Assembly (NCBI GenBank): GCA_963723355.1
Contig: CAVRQQ010000033.1
Coordinates: 1-64,000, forward strand
DNA length: 64,000 nt
Direction of reading: 5' to 3'
Origin: JAFDBW01 sp963723355
GTDB taxonomy: Bacteria > Desulfobacterota > Desulfuromonadia > Desulfuromonadales > BM103
Translations under genes and position numbers: made by a program
Notes under the pieces: generated by a model
What the model saw: only the letters and a program-made list of their open reading frames with translations
Told to the model about the DNA's origin: nothing
The model's database searches: none
Part shown: positions 18,800 through 28,516 of the stretch, piece by piece
How positions within the stretch are numbered: position 1 is the first letter of the stretch
Layout: every line of letters begins with the position of its first letter

Positions 18800-18929
18800 A
18801 ATTCAGCTCCGCGGGCCCCCTGTTGGTGCAGATTTAGAACACCGCAACTTATCAAAATGGCTGAATAAGTCAAGGTAAATCAGGTCTTTCGCCCGGTCGA
18901 TTGATCGCCCCGGCGGGGCGGTCGGGTGC

Positions 18930-19611
18930 TCAGCAAACCTGCTTTCGACGGGCGTACAGGCAGGTCTGGTCAAGCGGGCATTCGGTACATAATGTGTTCT
19001 GTTTGCGACAGCAGGTTTTGCCAAGTTGGACGATCTGGGCGTGGTAATCGTTATACAGGGCGACCTCTTCGGGGAGATTCTGCATGAACAACCGGCGGAC
19101 CTGATCATAGGTTTCGTTGCCCTGCAAGAGACCGATGCGCTGGAAGATGCGCCTGGTGTAAGCGTCAACCACGAAACTGGGTCGTGCTGCTGCGTAGAGA
19201 AGAATCGAGTCGGCCGTCTCCGGACCGATTCCTGGCCAGGGCCAGGAGCCTGCTCCTGGCTTCAGGCAGGGGTCCACTGCACAGGGCGGTCACGTCTCCT
19301 CCCCAGTGATTGACCAGGTGTCGGGCCAGGTTCTGCAGGCGGCAGGCTTTTTGCCGGAAAAACCCGGCGGGTCTGATCAGCTGTTCCAGTTTGTCCGGAG
19401 CAAGTTCGGCAAGCTCCTCCGGACACATGACCCCGGCATGTTTGAGATTGTCGATGGCGTATTCGACATTCGTCCAGGCCGTGTTCTGGGTCAATATCGC
19501 TCCGACCGCCACTTCGAAAGGGGTGTCTGCCGGCCACCAGGCAAGCGGCCCGAAATGTTCGTTGAGTCGCTGCTGGATCTTGTGGATCAAGCTGTGGGGA
19601 AGGAGTGTCAT
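18930..19611 (-). CDS. Endonuclease III-like HhH-GPD base-excision enzyme, one frameshift
   Basis: The first frame, from the ATG at 19611 (MTLLPHSLIHKIQQRLNEHF), carries FEVAVGAILTQNTAWTNVE, the lysine/helix region of Nth relatives, and GFFRQKACRLQNLA. At about 19240 it breaks inside the helix-hairpin-helix. The expected LPGIGPETADSIL is restored if one G is removed from CTGGCCAGG. The second frame continues ETADSILLYAAARPSFVVDA (catalytic Asp in VVDAYTRR) and ends with a four-cysteine iron-sulfur loop (CCRKQNTLCTECPLDQTC). The repaired protein has about 226 residues. It would excise oxidised bases. It is close to the group often called 'endonuclease III domain protein' and not canonical Nth, so no symbol is given. 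Confidence 0.75.
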
Positions 19612-19645
19612 GGCCGACCATGTCTCTGGTTCGGGTCTGGCTGGA

Positions 19646-21148
19646 TCAGGACTTGTCCGGGGCGCTATGACCAAAGGCGGGGGCTTTGGGTAACGACACG
19701 CAGAATGTCGCGCCTCCGCCAGGGGTCTGTTCGACCCAGGCCTGCCCGGTACATCTTATGGCAATCTTGCGGACAATCGCCAGTCCGACGCCTGTACCGC
19801 GACGGCCCTGAGAGGACTTGCCGCGAAAGAAGATGTCAAAAACCTGTTCGCTTTCCTTGAGCGGGACGCCGGGCCCGTGATCCTGGACGTAGTAAGTGAT
19901 CTGGTTCGCTTCGTCCCAGCAGCCGACTTTGATCGGGCCGCTGTCCACAGGGGCGTACCGGCAGGCGTTGCCGAGCAAATTCGAGAAGATCTGGTAAACG
20001 AGGGTCTCCGGCAGCCAGGTCTGCTGCAGCTTGTCGACCATGACCTCCGGGTGATCGGACTTTTCGAGTGCCAGTTCACGGAGGACCTCATCGACGATCA
20101 TGTTGGCATCGGTCGGATGCTCTCCGAGCTTGATGTGGCTGATCTGGGCCAGATCGAGAAGGTCGTCGAGCAGGGCGATGGCCCGCTCGCTCTGGTGCTC
20201 TGCCTCGGTGAGAATCTGCAGGACCTGCTGGTCAAGCACATCTGCGTAAGTCAGGCGCAGAAAGTCCATGTAGGTGACAACCGGCGCAAGGATTCCCCGC
20301 AGGTCATGGGAAACCGAGTGTACGAAAGCGTCGAGTTCGCGATTGGCTTCCTGTAAATCCATTTCCGCCTTGTTGCGTTCCGTGATGTCCCGGCAAACTG
20401 CCAGTTTCTGCTTCAGTCCGTCTTCTTCCGGCATGGGCGAGTGGATGACCTCATAAAGTCTGCCACGGTCCCCGAAGTTCCGTTCGTCGCGTAATGTGCG
20501 ATTCCTGAGAACCTTGTCCATCGGACACCATGAACAGATTTCCCCCTCGCTGTGTAAAACTTCGAAGCATGGCTCGCCGACCCGGTCGCCGAAAATTTGC
20601 CGCATGGCCCGGTTCATAAAAGTCAGTTTGTACGCTTCCGTGGCGATGTAGGCCATGTCGTCCATGTTGTCCAGCACCATCCGGAAGCGGGCCTCGCTCT
20701 TTTTCAGTTCCCTGGTTCGTTCCTCGACGCGGCTCTCCAGTTCCACCGCCTGATCGCGCAGCGATTCTTCCAGAGAGCGTTGGCGCGTGATATCGATAAA
20801 CGACTCAATCCCGCCGATGATGTTGTCCTTGCCATCGCGCAGGTATTCCATGTTCTTCAGCAGATGAATGGTTTTGCCGGATTTGGTGACAATCGTACAG
20901 TTGGCGCCGATGATCGGCTTGGGGATTGCGGGATTGAACAGGCCACATACTGCGCCGCAGGGAATGCCCTGCAAAAAAGAGCAGTGCTGGCCGACCGCTT
21001 CCTCGGTGGAGTATCCGGTGATTTTTTCGGCCGTCTGGTTCCAGTGGACGATCTGCATGTCGCTGTTGACGACAAACAGGCCGCTGGGGATCGTCTCGAG
21101 GGCTTTCTCGATCGTCAGGTTTTGCATGATTGTCTGGTCAGTTGTCAT
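19646..21148 (-). CDS. PAS-domain sensor histidine kinase
   Basis: The start is taken as the ATG at 21148 (MTTDQTIMQNL); the frame is open to 21184. Domains in order: PAS at about residues 15-125 (ALETIPSGLFVVNSDMQIVH) with an unusual CSFLQGIPCGAVCGLF cysteine cluster, a coiled coil (LRDQAVELESRVEERTREL), a second PAS with a CSWCP motif, HisKA with the phospho-acceptor in VHSVSHDLRGILAP, and a HATPase with NLLGNACRYAP, QDHGPGVPL and GRRGTGVGLAIVRK. No transmembrane segment is visible, so it is a soluble kinase. No response regulator is adjacent, making it an orphan. The cysteine pairs in both PAS domains could bind metal or sense redox; that is inference. Confidence 0.88.
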   Translation of the reverse strand: MTTDQTIMQNLTIEKALETIPSGLFVVNSDMQIVHWNQTAEKITGYSTEEAVGQHCSFLQGIPCGAVCGLFNPAIPKPIIGANCTIVTKSGKTIHLLKNMEYLRDGKDNIIGGIESFIDITRQRSLEESLRDQAVELESRVEERTRELKKSEARFRMVLDNMDDMAYIATEAYKLTFMNRAMRQIFGDRVGEPCFEVLHSEGEICSWCPMDKVLRNRTLRDERNFGDRGRLYEVIHSPMPEEDGLKQKLAVCRDITERNKAEMDLQEANRELDAFVHSVSHDLRGILAPVVTYMDFLRLTYADVLDQQVLQILTEAEHQSERAIALLDDLLDLAQISHIKLGEHPTDANMIVDEVLRELALEKSDHPEVMVDKLQQTWLPETLVYQIFSNLLGNACRYAPVDSGPIKVGCWDEANQITYYVQDHGPGVPLKESEQVFDIFFRGKSSQGRRGTGVGLAIVRKIAIRCTGQAWVEQTPGGGATFCVSLPKAPAFGHSAPDKS

Positions 21149-21223
21149 CGGAATCCCAGGTCGTCTTTTTAATCCACGGCGCATATTAACAGAAACAACC
21201 GGAGTTACACAAGATTGGTCATT

Positions 21224-21949
21224 TTATGCCCGGCCAACGACGGCAACCTGTATTTCCTTCGCGCCACCTTGTAAAAGGGTTCGGCAGCACTCCCTTACAG
21301 TCTCGCCAGTGGTCATAATATCGTCTACCAGAAGGATTCTTGCACCGGTCACCTGCCCGGCAAGACGAAAGGCATTGCGCAGGTTACGACTGCGTTGGTC
21401 TGCCGGGAGTCCCTGCTGTGGCGGCGTCTTGCGGGAACGTTGCAGCAGCCTGTTCTCTATCGGCAGCTCGAGCTGACGTGAGAGTGGCCTGGCAATTTCG
21501 AGCGCCTGGTTGTACCCTCTCTGCCTCAAACGATGCGGGTGCAGCGGCACAGGAACGATGTAATCGCTCGGGTCTCCCGGTCCGGAATTGCTGATGATCT
21601 TGCCAAGAATCAACCCCAACGGCTTGGCGAGGGCGAGCTGGTTGCGGTGCTTCAACCGGTGTACCGCGTCTTTTATACTGCCCCGGTATCTGCCTGCGGC
21701 ATGAACCCTGGTAAAACTGGGTGGGAGTTTCAGGCAGGTCCCGCAGAGATGGCTGGAGGTTGCGTCGGCAAAGGGTTGGGCGCAGAGGCAACAATGCGCC
21801 GGTCCCAAGGGGATTACTCCTGCCATGCATGCATCGCAGAAGTCGAGCACCCTTGTTGAACCTTGAAGGCGCTGTCCGCAGAGCAGGCAGGCCGGCGGGA
21901 GAAAAAGATCGACACTCGCCTTGAGGCTTGCGCAGAATTCTTGCCACAT
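21224..21949 (-). CDS. comF: ComF family protein (phosphoribosyltransferase-like)
   Basis: GGAGGGG lies just ahead of the ATG at 21949, which defines the start (MWQEFCASLKASVDLFLPPA); the longer frame to 22072 has no such site. The N-terminus has a zinc-finger-like set of cysteines (CLLCGQR, CDACMAG, CCLCAQPF, CGTCLKL). Residue 80 onward is a PRTase fold with IVPVPLHPHRLRQRGYNQA, a RKTPPQQGL loop and the phosphoribosyl-binding signature ARILLVDDIMTTGETVREC. ComF is linked to DNA uptake in competent bacteria and to recombination elsewhere. It lies 149 bases after gpmI, probably as a separate unit given the hairpin in between. Confidence 0.9.
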   Translation of the reverse strand: MWQEFCASLKASVDLFLPPACLLCGQRLQGSTRVLDFCDACMAGVIPLGPAHCCLCAQPFADATSSHLCGTCLKLPPSFTRVHAAGRYRGSIKDAVHRLKHRNQLALAKPLGLILGKIISNSGPGDPSDYIVPVPLHPHRLRQRGYNQALEIARPLSRQLELPIENRLLQRSRKTPPQQGLPADQRSRNLRNAFRLAGQVTGARILLVDDIMTTGETVRECCRTLLQGGAKEIQVAVVGRA

Positions 21950-22046
21950 GAATCCCCTCCATAGCTCAATAGATTGCAATTGACAAAGAACAAATGCTAA
22001 CGCAAAAACGCAAAGAAGTGAATCAAGACGCAGAAAAAAAACATCA

Positions 22047-22072
22047 AGGCAACAGTGTATTGCCTCTTTCAA
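22047..22072 (-). terminator. Weak hairpin after gpmI
   Basis: On the minus strand, AGGCAA (7-base loop) TTGCCT is followed within six bases by a run of eight T (complement of the A run at 22034-22040). The stem is only six base pairs. The adjacent DNA also carries the dispersed GCAAAG-type repeat. Confidence 0.4.
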
Positions 22073-22097
22073 CGGCTTTTCTGCAACAGGAGTGTGC

Positions 22098-23627
22098 TCA
22101 GGAAATCAGGCTTTTGCCTGTCATCTCCGGCGGGATGGTGAGGTTCATCAGGGTGAGAATGGTCGGCGCCAGGTCAGCAAGAATTCCTGGCTGCAGCTCT
22201 GCCTGCCGGTTGTCCGGGTCGACCAGGATCAACGGCACGCGATTGGCGGTGTGTGCGGTCTGTGGTGCGCCGGTTTCATCGACCATCGTTTCACAGTTGC
22301 CATGATCGGCAGTGATCAGGGCGCAGCCTCCGGCTTCCAGCAGGGCGTCGACAACGCGCCCGGCGCATTCATCTACGGTCTCCATGGCAGCAATCGCAGC
22401 CCGGAGAATCCCGGTGTGGCCGACCATGTCCGGGTTGGCGAAGTTGAGGATGATCAGGTCATAGATCCCCTGCCTGATGCGATTGACCACCTCATCGGTG
22501 ACTTGAGGAGCGCTCATGGCCGGTTTCTGGTCGTAGGTGGCAACATCTTGCGGTGACGGCACCAGGACCCTGTCTTCGTTGGCGAACGGGACTTCCTCCC
22601 CGCCGTTGAAGAAAAAGGTCACATGAGCGTATTTTTCCGTTTCAGCAATGCGCAGCTGTTTCAGCCCTGCATCTGCGACAACTTCGCCGAGGATGTTGTG
22701 CAGGCTCTCCGAGGTGAAGGCAACCGGCAGATCGAATGTCGCATCGTATTCGGTCAGGCAGACGAATGTCGAAAGTCGCGGCACGCTTGGCCGCGGGAAA
22801 GCATCGAAGCCGGGCAGGGTAAAGGCGCGGGTGATTTCTCTGGCCCGGTCGGCGCGGAAGTTGAAGAAGATGATGCCATCGCCATCATTGATGATCCCGG
22901 CCGGTGAGCCGTTGTGCAGGATAACCCTCGGTTCGACGAATTCATCGTTTTGGCCTGCGGCATAGGCGGAACCAATCGCCTCTGCCGCTGACTCGGCGGG
23001 TTGTCCTTCGCCAAGTGCCATGGCTCGCCAGGCCTTCTCGACGCGAGGCCATCGGTTGTCGCGGTCCATGGCATAATAACGACCGGTCACCGTGGCCAGA
23101 CAGCCGTGGCCGATTCGCGCCATTTCCGCCTCAAGTTCTTGAAGATATCCGGCGCCGCTTTGCGGTGGCGTGTCGCGCCCGTCCATGAATGCGTGAACGC
23201 AGGCGTCGACACCGGCCTGTTTTGCCAGCTCGATCAGTGCGTAGAGGTGGGTGTTGTGCGAGTGGACCCCGCCGTCGGATAGCAGCCCCATCAGGTGGAG
23301 CCTGCCACCAGCCTGGCGAATCTTTGCCAGGGCGTCGATCAACGTCTGGTTGGTGAAGAAGTCGCCTTCCTCGATGCTGCGGCTGATTCTGGTCAGTTCC
23401 TGGTAGACGACCCGGCCGGCGCCAATATTAAGATGCCCGACTTCCGAGTTGCCCATCTGTCCGTCGGGCAGGCCGACGTTGAGTCCTGAGGCGTTCAGCC
23501 AGGCGGTTGGGTATTCCCTGGCAAATCCATCCAGGCGAGGGGTTTGCGCCTGGCAGACAGCGTTGTTCTCGCAGCTCTCGTTGATCCCCCAGCCATCAAG
23601 GATAATCAGTGCAACAGGTTTTCTCAT
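22098..23627 (-). CDS. gpmI: 2,3-bisphosphoglycerate-independent phosphoglycerate mutase
   Basis: The ATG at 23627 (MRKPVALIILDGWGINES) overlaps the upstream gene's stop as ATGA; the longer frame to 23786 only overlaps that gene. The 509-residue protein has the alkaline-phosphatase-superfamily metal ligands: DGWG at the N-terminus, the catalytic serine in QMGNSEVGHLNIGAGR, FMDGRDTPP, TGRYYAMDRDNRWPR, NFRADRARE, NFANPDMVGHTG and ITADHGNCE. It interconverts 3- and 2-phosphoglycerate with manganese in glycolysis and gluconeogenesis. Length is normal. Translational coupling to the LapB-like gene is clear. Confidence 0.96.
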   Translation of the reverse strand: MRKPVALIILDGWGINESCENNAVCQAQTPRLDGFAREYPTAWLNASGLNVGLPDGQMGNSEVGHLNIGAGRVVYQELTRISRSIEEGDFFTNQTLIDALAKIRQAGGRLHLMGLLSDGGVHSHNTHLYALIELAKQAGVDACVHAFMDGRDTPPQSGAGYLQELEAEMARIGHGCLATVTGRYYAMDRDNRWPRVEKAWRAMALGEGQPAESAAEAIGSAYAAGQNDEFVEPRVILHNGSPAGIINDGDGIIFFNFRADRAREITRAFTLPGFDAFPRPSVPRLSTFVCLTEYDATFDLPVAFTSESLHNILGEVVADAGLKQLRIAETEKYAHVTFFFNGGEEVPFANEDRVLVPSPQDVATYDQKPAMSAPQVTDEVVNRIRQGIYDLIILNFANPDMVGHTGILRAAIAAMETVDECAGRVVDALLEAGGCALITADHGNCETMVDETGAPQTAHTANRVPLILVDPDNRQAELQPGILADLAPTILTLMNLTIPPEMTGKSLIS

Positions 23628-25006
23628 GCACCTTGCCACTCTTTTTGCTCGCCGTGATGGACGACCATATTCTCCGGGGCAAGCGGGCGGGCTTCCTGGA
23701 ACAGCTTGCGGTCTGCCAGGCTGGAGCTGTTCCACTCGCCGCACGATGGGCAGCGGCTGTTCCATTCGTTGGCAACATGCTGACATTTTTCACAGACGAA
23801 GTTAAGGTGCAGGCGTTTGGAGATGCCCAGGGCCTTTTTGTATTCGTTAATCGCCTGTTCCGAATCTTTACAACGGCGATAGGTCTCGGCCAGCAGTAAA
23901 TGAACCTGTGAAGATTCGACGCCGGAACTTTCCACGGCCTGCAACTGCTCCTTGGCTTCGTCGATCATCTCCAGTCGCAGGCAAAGCTTGCCGTAGAAGA
24001 TGCGGAACATCAGGTCGTCACCCCGCTCGAGACTCTGGCTGCGGAAGAAGTTGAGCAGAGAGGAAGGATCTTCACGCTTCATGAAGTAATCCTCGAGGCG
24101 CTCGAGGAAGACCCCTTTGCCGAGTTTTTTGTAGCCTTCCTGCCAGGCGATGACCGCGTCGCCGCCCTTGTCAAGGGCGACATATGCGTCTCCCAGGGAG
24201 ACCTGTGCCGGAGCGAAGTCTTCCTTCTGTCGCAATATGTCTTTTAGCTCTGATTTAGCATCTGCTGGTGAGCCATCAACGATAGCCTGACGGGCCACTT
24301 CGTAGCGCAGGTAGAGGAGCATCTCTTTTTCACTAGCGACGCGATTGGCCCCGGGGCCGGCCTTGAGGACCCGGCGCTGGATATCCAGCGCATCCTGCCA
24401 GCGGTCATGCTTGATGTAGAGGTCGCGCATGGCACGCAGCGCCTTGCGATTGTCCTTTTCCAGGGCGATCAGTGCCTGGTAGGTGGCGATCGCCTCATCG
24501 TCCTGTCCGGTCTCTTCCTGGATAGCGGCAGTCTTGAACAGGACTTCCAGACTCTTCGGATCTATTTCGCTGGCTTTACGCAGTACGTTCAGGCCTTCCG
24601 CGGGATTGCCCTCCTGGCTGTCAAGTGTCGCCAGGGCGATCAGGGTGTCAACCCTTTTCGGGTCACGGTCCAGAGCCTTGTTCAGCAGTCCGCGGGCCTT
24701 TTTCAGGTCGCCGGAGAGCAGCCGACCGACACCCTCGCGATAGATGGCACTGATCTCACGCTGTTTTTTTTCGGTGCGTTCCTTGCTCCAATGTTTCATC
24801 CAGTGGGTCACACTGCTGTATATGTGGGCGCCGAAGCCAAGCAGCACGCCGAGAATGACGCAAGCGACGATGACCATCGCAGCCGGATAGGTCAGGCTCT
24901 GCTCAGGCATGTAGAAGACCGTCACCATGTGCGGGTTGAGGCCCCAGAAATAGAGAAAAAACAGAACAAAAAAGATGAAAAGCAACAATACGGCCATGAA
25001 TGTCAT
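23624..25006 (-). CDS. LapA/LapB-like membrane-anchored TPR protein with rubredoxin-like C-terminus
   Basis: This 460-residue protein has two N-terminal helices (FMAVLLLFIFFVLFFLYFWG; AAMVIVACVILGVLLGFG) spaced as in LapA/DUF1049 proteins. A basic stretch follows, then about nine TPR units (residues 85-400), and then a C-terminal four-cysteine knuckle (CEKCQHVANEWNSRCPSCG). That knuckle is the rubredoxin-type domain of LapB/YciM. In gamma-proteobacteria LapA and LapB are separate and regulate LpxC turnover, hence LPS synthesis. Here a LapA-like segment replaces LapB's single anchor. The function is inferred by architecture only. It is followed by gpmI with an ATGA overlap. Confidence 0.82.
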   Translation of the reverse strand: MTFMAVLLLFIFFVLFFLYFWGLNPHMVTVFYMPEQSLTYPAAMVIVACVILGVLLGFGAHIYSSVTHWMKHWSKERTEKKQREISAIYREGVGRLLSGDLKKARGLLNKALDRDPKRVDTLIALATLDSQEGNPAEGLNVLRKASEIDPKSLEVLFKTAAIQEETGQDDEAIATYQALIALEKDNRKALRAMRDLYIKHDRWQDALDIQRRVLKAGPGANRVASEKEMLLYLRYEVARQAIVDGSPADAKSELKDILRQKEDFAPAQVSLGDAYVALDKGGDAVIAWQEGYKKLGKGVFLERLEDYFMKREDPSSLLNFFRSQSLERGDDLMFRIFYGKLCLRLEMIDEAKEQLQAVESSGVESSQVHLLLAETYRRCKDSEQAINEYKKALGISKRLHLNFVCEKCQHVANEWNSRCPSCGEWNSSSLADRKLFQEARPLAPENMVVHHGEQKEWQGA

Positions 25007-25049
25007 TGCGTCCTCCCGGAGTCCATTCCGCCAAGAATCTTAAGTATGG

Positions 25050-25400
25050 TTATTCGCCAAATTTCTCAATGTCAGTTTTACATTCAATACAATACCGCGA
25101 AAAAGGCCGAACTTCCATGCGCCGGGGTGAAATTTCTTCGCCACAGCCCATGCAGATGCCATATTCCCCTTTTTCGATCTGCTCCAGAGCGACATCGATA
25201 TCGTGAATCCGTTGACGCTGGGTTTCACTGACATTGAACAGCACATCACGGCTGTAGGCCGCGGACGACATGTCGCCGATATCAGGGACGCCATCCTGGC
25301 CAAGCTCGCGGCAGGTCTCGTAAGAATTGCTGACATCCTGCAACAGTTCCTGGCGCTCCTTCAGTAACTGTTTCTTGATCTGGTCATACTGGTCACTCAT
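25050..25400 (-). CDS. DksA/TraR family zinc-finger protein
   Basis: The 116-residue protein has a coiled-coil N-terminal half (IKKQLLKERQELLQDVSNSY) with the two-acid tip region (DGVPDIGDMSS) and a C4 zinc finger (CMGCGEEISPRRMEVRPFSRYCIEC). This is the shorter DksA-like form typical of delta-proteobacteria. Such proteins enter the secondary channel of RNA polymerase and tune initiation with ppGpp. It lies 44 bases upstream of the LapB-like gene. I withhold the symbol because several paralogues are usual in these genomes. Confidence 0.9.
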   Translation of the reverse strand: MSDQYDQIKKQLLKERQELLQDVSNSYETCRELGQDGVPDIGDMSSAAYSRDVLFNVSETQRQRIHDIDVALEQIEKGEYGICMGCGEEISPRRMEVRPFSRYCIECKTDIEKFGE

Positions 25401-25538
25401 GCTACTCTCCTTAAATTCAGTTTCAAACTACATTCTAAAAGATATCTTGCCAGTTGACCACAAAAGAAGGTCTTCAGGCAAAAAAAACCATCTCTCAAGA
25501 TGAACCCTCCGGCGGGTCCGCGCAAATTTAACGCTCTG

Positions 25539-26009
25539 TCAGTGATGATAGGGCTCATTGCGGATGATCGTGCAGCATCGGTAGAGTTGCTCGAGGAGCA
25601 GCAGGCGTGCCATCTGGTGGGTGAGGGTCATGGCCGATAAAGACAGGACCAGGTCGGCCCGATTGCGCAAGGCTTGACTCAATCCATACGGGCCGCCAAT
25701 CAGGATGGTCCACTCCGGTATGCTCTGCACCATGTGTTCGTTCATCAGGGCGGCCAGCTTTTCCGAGCTGAGATGCTTGCCGCGCTGGTCAAGGGCGATG
25801 ACAAACGTCCCTGCCGGGATGCGCTGTGCCAAAAACTCTCCCTCGGTTGCAATAATTCGCTGTAAATCAAGCTTGCGACCGGTTTTGTGTTCCTTGATTT
25901 CGGTAATCTCAAGGGGCATGTAATGCTTGAGGCGGCCAGCGAATTCAGCGCAGCCATCGTTCAGGTGAGGCAGGGTCAGACGGCCAACGCAGAGCAGGTT
26001 CAACTTCAT
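25539..26009 (-). CDS. rlmH: 23S rRNA pseudouridine-1915 N3-methyltransferase
   Basis: The 156-residue SPOUT enzyme starts MKLNLLCVGRLTLPHLND and contains FVIALDQRGKHLSSEKLA, the SAM-knot glycines in WTILIGGPYGLS, LSLSAMTLTHQMARLLLLEQ, and the invariant end YRCCTIIRNEPYHH. All are diagnostic of RlmH. It methylates pseudouridine 1915 in helix 69 of 23S rRNA. It overlaps rsfS by 4 bases (ATGA), a common pairing of ribosome maturation factors. Confidence 0.96.
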   Translation of the reverse strand: MKLNLLCVGRLTLPHLNDGCAEFAGRLKHYMPLEITEIKEHKTGRKLDLQRIIATEGEFLAQRIPAGTFVIALDQRGKHLSSEKLAALMNEHMVQSIPEWTILIGGPYGLSQALRNRADLVLSLSAMTLTHQMARLLLLEQLYRCCTIIRNEPYHH

Positions 26010-26383
26010 GAAGTGGCCCGGGCCATCCCGGGGGCTTGCTCATTTACAGGGATTTCTTCAGCATCACACCAGAGACCATCCAGATCATAAAAGAGCCGCA
26101 CCGGTTCATGAAAGACATGCACCATGACGTCACCGTAATCGATCAGCACCCAACGCCCTTCGTTAAGCCCTTCGATGCCGATCGGCCTGGTGTCATGCTC
26201 TTTTTTCAGTCCCAGGTGGACGGACTCTGCTGCGGCGGATACCTGTCGGTCGGAATTGCCCGAGGCGATGACCAGAAAATCAGTGAGCGATGAAATCTTG
26301 CGCACATCCAGGATACGGACATTGAAGGCTTTTTTGTCGAGGACGTAAGCAGCACAGAGCTGCGCCCGGTCTATGGATTGCAA
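26006..26383 (-). CDS. rsfS: Ribosome silencing factor
   Basis: The 125-residue protein has the RsfS/Iojap core: VRILDVRKISSLTDFLVIAS, GNSDRQVSAAAESV, GLNEGRWVLIDYGDVMVHVFHE and VRLFYDLDGLWCDAEEI. It binds ribosomal protein L14 and blocks subunit joining in starvation. It lies 2 bases after nadD and overlaps rlmH, in an arrangement conserved across many proteobacteria. No anomalies. Confidence 0.95.
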   Translation of the reverse strand: MQSIDRAQLCAAYVLDKKAFNVRILDVRKISSLTDFLVIASGNSDRQVSAAAESVHLGLKKEHDTRPIGIEGLNEGRWVLIDYGDVMVHVFHEPVRLFYDLDGLWCDAEEIPVNEQAPGMARATS

Positions 26384-26385
26384 AA

Positions 26386-27051
26386 TTATTGACTCCTTGA
26401 GCTTGACGTTGTGCGATAGAGCCCATGCTCTTCAATATAGTCTGCGACAGTTGGCGGGACCAGCTGGCGGACCGATTGACCCTCAATCAGTCGTTGGCGG
26501 ACCTGGGTCGAGGAGATATCGAGGTGGGTTCCTGACAGAAAAAACACGTAATTGCCTGATTTGTGTAGAATTTTACCTGCATGGCTATCGTAGCAGAAGT
26601 CCCCGCGGATGGCAACGGGCAGGGGGGCGAGCGGATTTTCGATGGCGACCCCGGGGCGGGTCGTCACCACCAGGTGGCAAAGGCTGAACAGCCGGGCATA
26701 GTCCTTCCAGGAGGCGATATCACGGTAAGAGTCGAGTCCAACGATGAAGAAGCGCTCTCCGGCAGGGTCTTGCCGTTGCAAAATTTCCAGCGTGTCAACG
26801 GAGAAACTCTTGCCGCTGCGGCGGATCTCCAGGTCCGAGGCCTGGAAAGACGGATAATCACGGATTGCTCTTTCGACCATGGCAAGCCGGTGGGGAAAAG
26901 AGACCTCGCCGGCAATCTCCTTGTGCGGCGGGTCGGCAGCGGGAATAAAGAGGATCCGGTCGAGCCGGAACGCCTTTTGTGCCTCTTCAGCAACGCGCAG
27001 GTGCGCCAGGTGGATCGGATTGAATGTGCCGCCGAGGATGCCGGTTTTCAT
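26386..27051 (-). CDS. nadD: Nicotinate-nucleotide adenylyltransferase
   Basis: The 221-residue nucleotidyltransferase begins with GILGGTFNPIHLAHLRVAE, containing the T/HxxH adenylyl-transfer motif. It then has FIPAADPPHK (substrate loop) and SFSVDTLEILQ, and the C-terminal ISSTQVRQRLIEGQ motif. It makes NaAD from nicotinate mononucleotide and ATP, and so meets the product of the pncB gene at 47 kb. It lies between proA and rsfS. The upstream 170 bases hold a dispersed repeat, so it may have its own promoter. Confidence 0.95.
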   Translation of the reverse strand: MKTGILGGTFNPIHLAHLRVAEEAQKAFRLDRILFIPAADPPHKEIAGEVSFPHRLAMVERAIRDYPSFQASDLEIRRSGKSFSVDTLEILQRQDPAGERFFIVGLDSYRDIASWKDYARLFSLCHLVVTTRPGVAIENPLAPLPVAIRGDFCYDSHAGKILHKSGNYVFFLSGTHLDISSTQVRQRLIEGQSVRQLVPPTVADYIEEHGLYRTTSSSRSQ

Positions 27052-27085
27052 AGCGAAAAGATTTTATTTCGGGTCAGATTCAAAG

Positions 27086-27215
27086 CAAAACACCAAAAGT
27101 ATTTAACGCAAAGTTGCAAAGGTTAAAGATAAAGGCACAAAGGAGGCCTAATACTATGGGGACCTCTTTGCGTTTGTATGTCTTTTTGGCGTCTTTGCGT
27201 TAGCTTTCCCTTGTT
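27086..27215. repeat. Cluster of short GCAAAG-type repeats
   Basis: The gap between proA and nadD contains repeated variants of AACGCAAAG and its complement CTTTGCGTT: 27099-27110, 27118-27123, 27169-27176 and 27191-27202. They are arranged in both orientations. Similar words occur at about 21995-22030, 38627-38636 and 39368-39382, always between genes. They are dispersed intergenic repeats of unknown role. Confidence 0.5.
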
Positions 27216-27224
27216 GCATCTTTG

Positions 27225-28481
<1,257 letters not shown>

Positions 28482-28516
28482 CGTTCTACTCCTTAGTTCT
28501 GCACTCAGCCGTTTGT

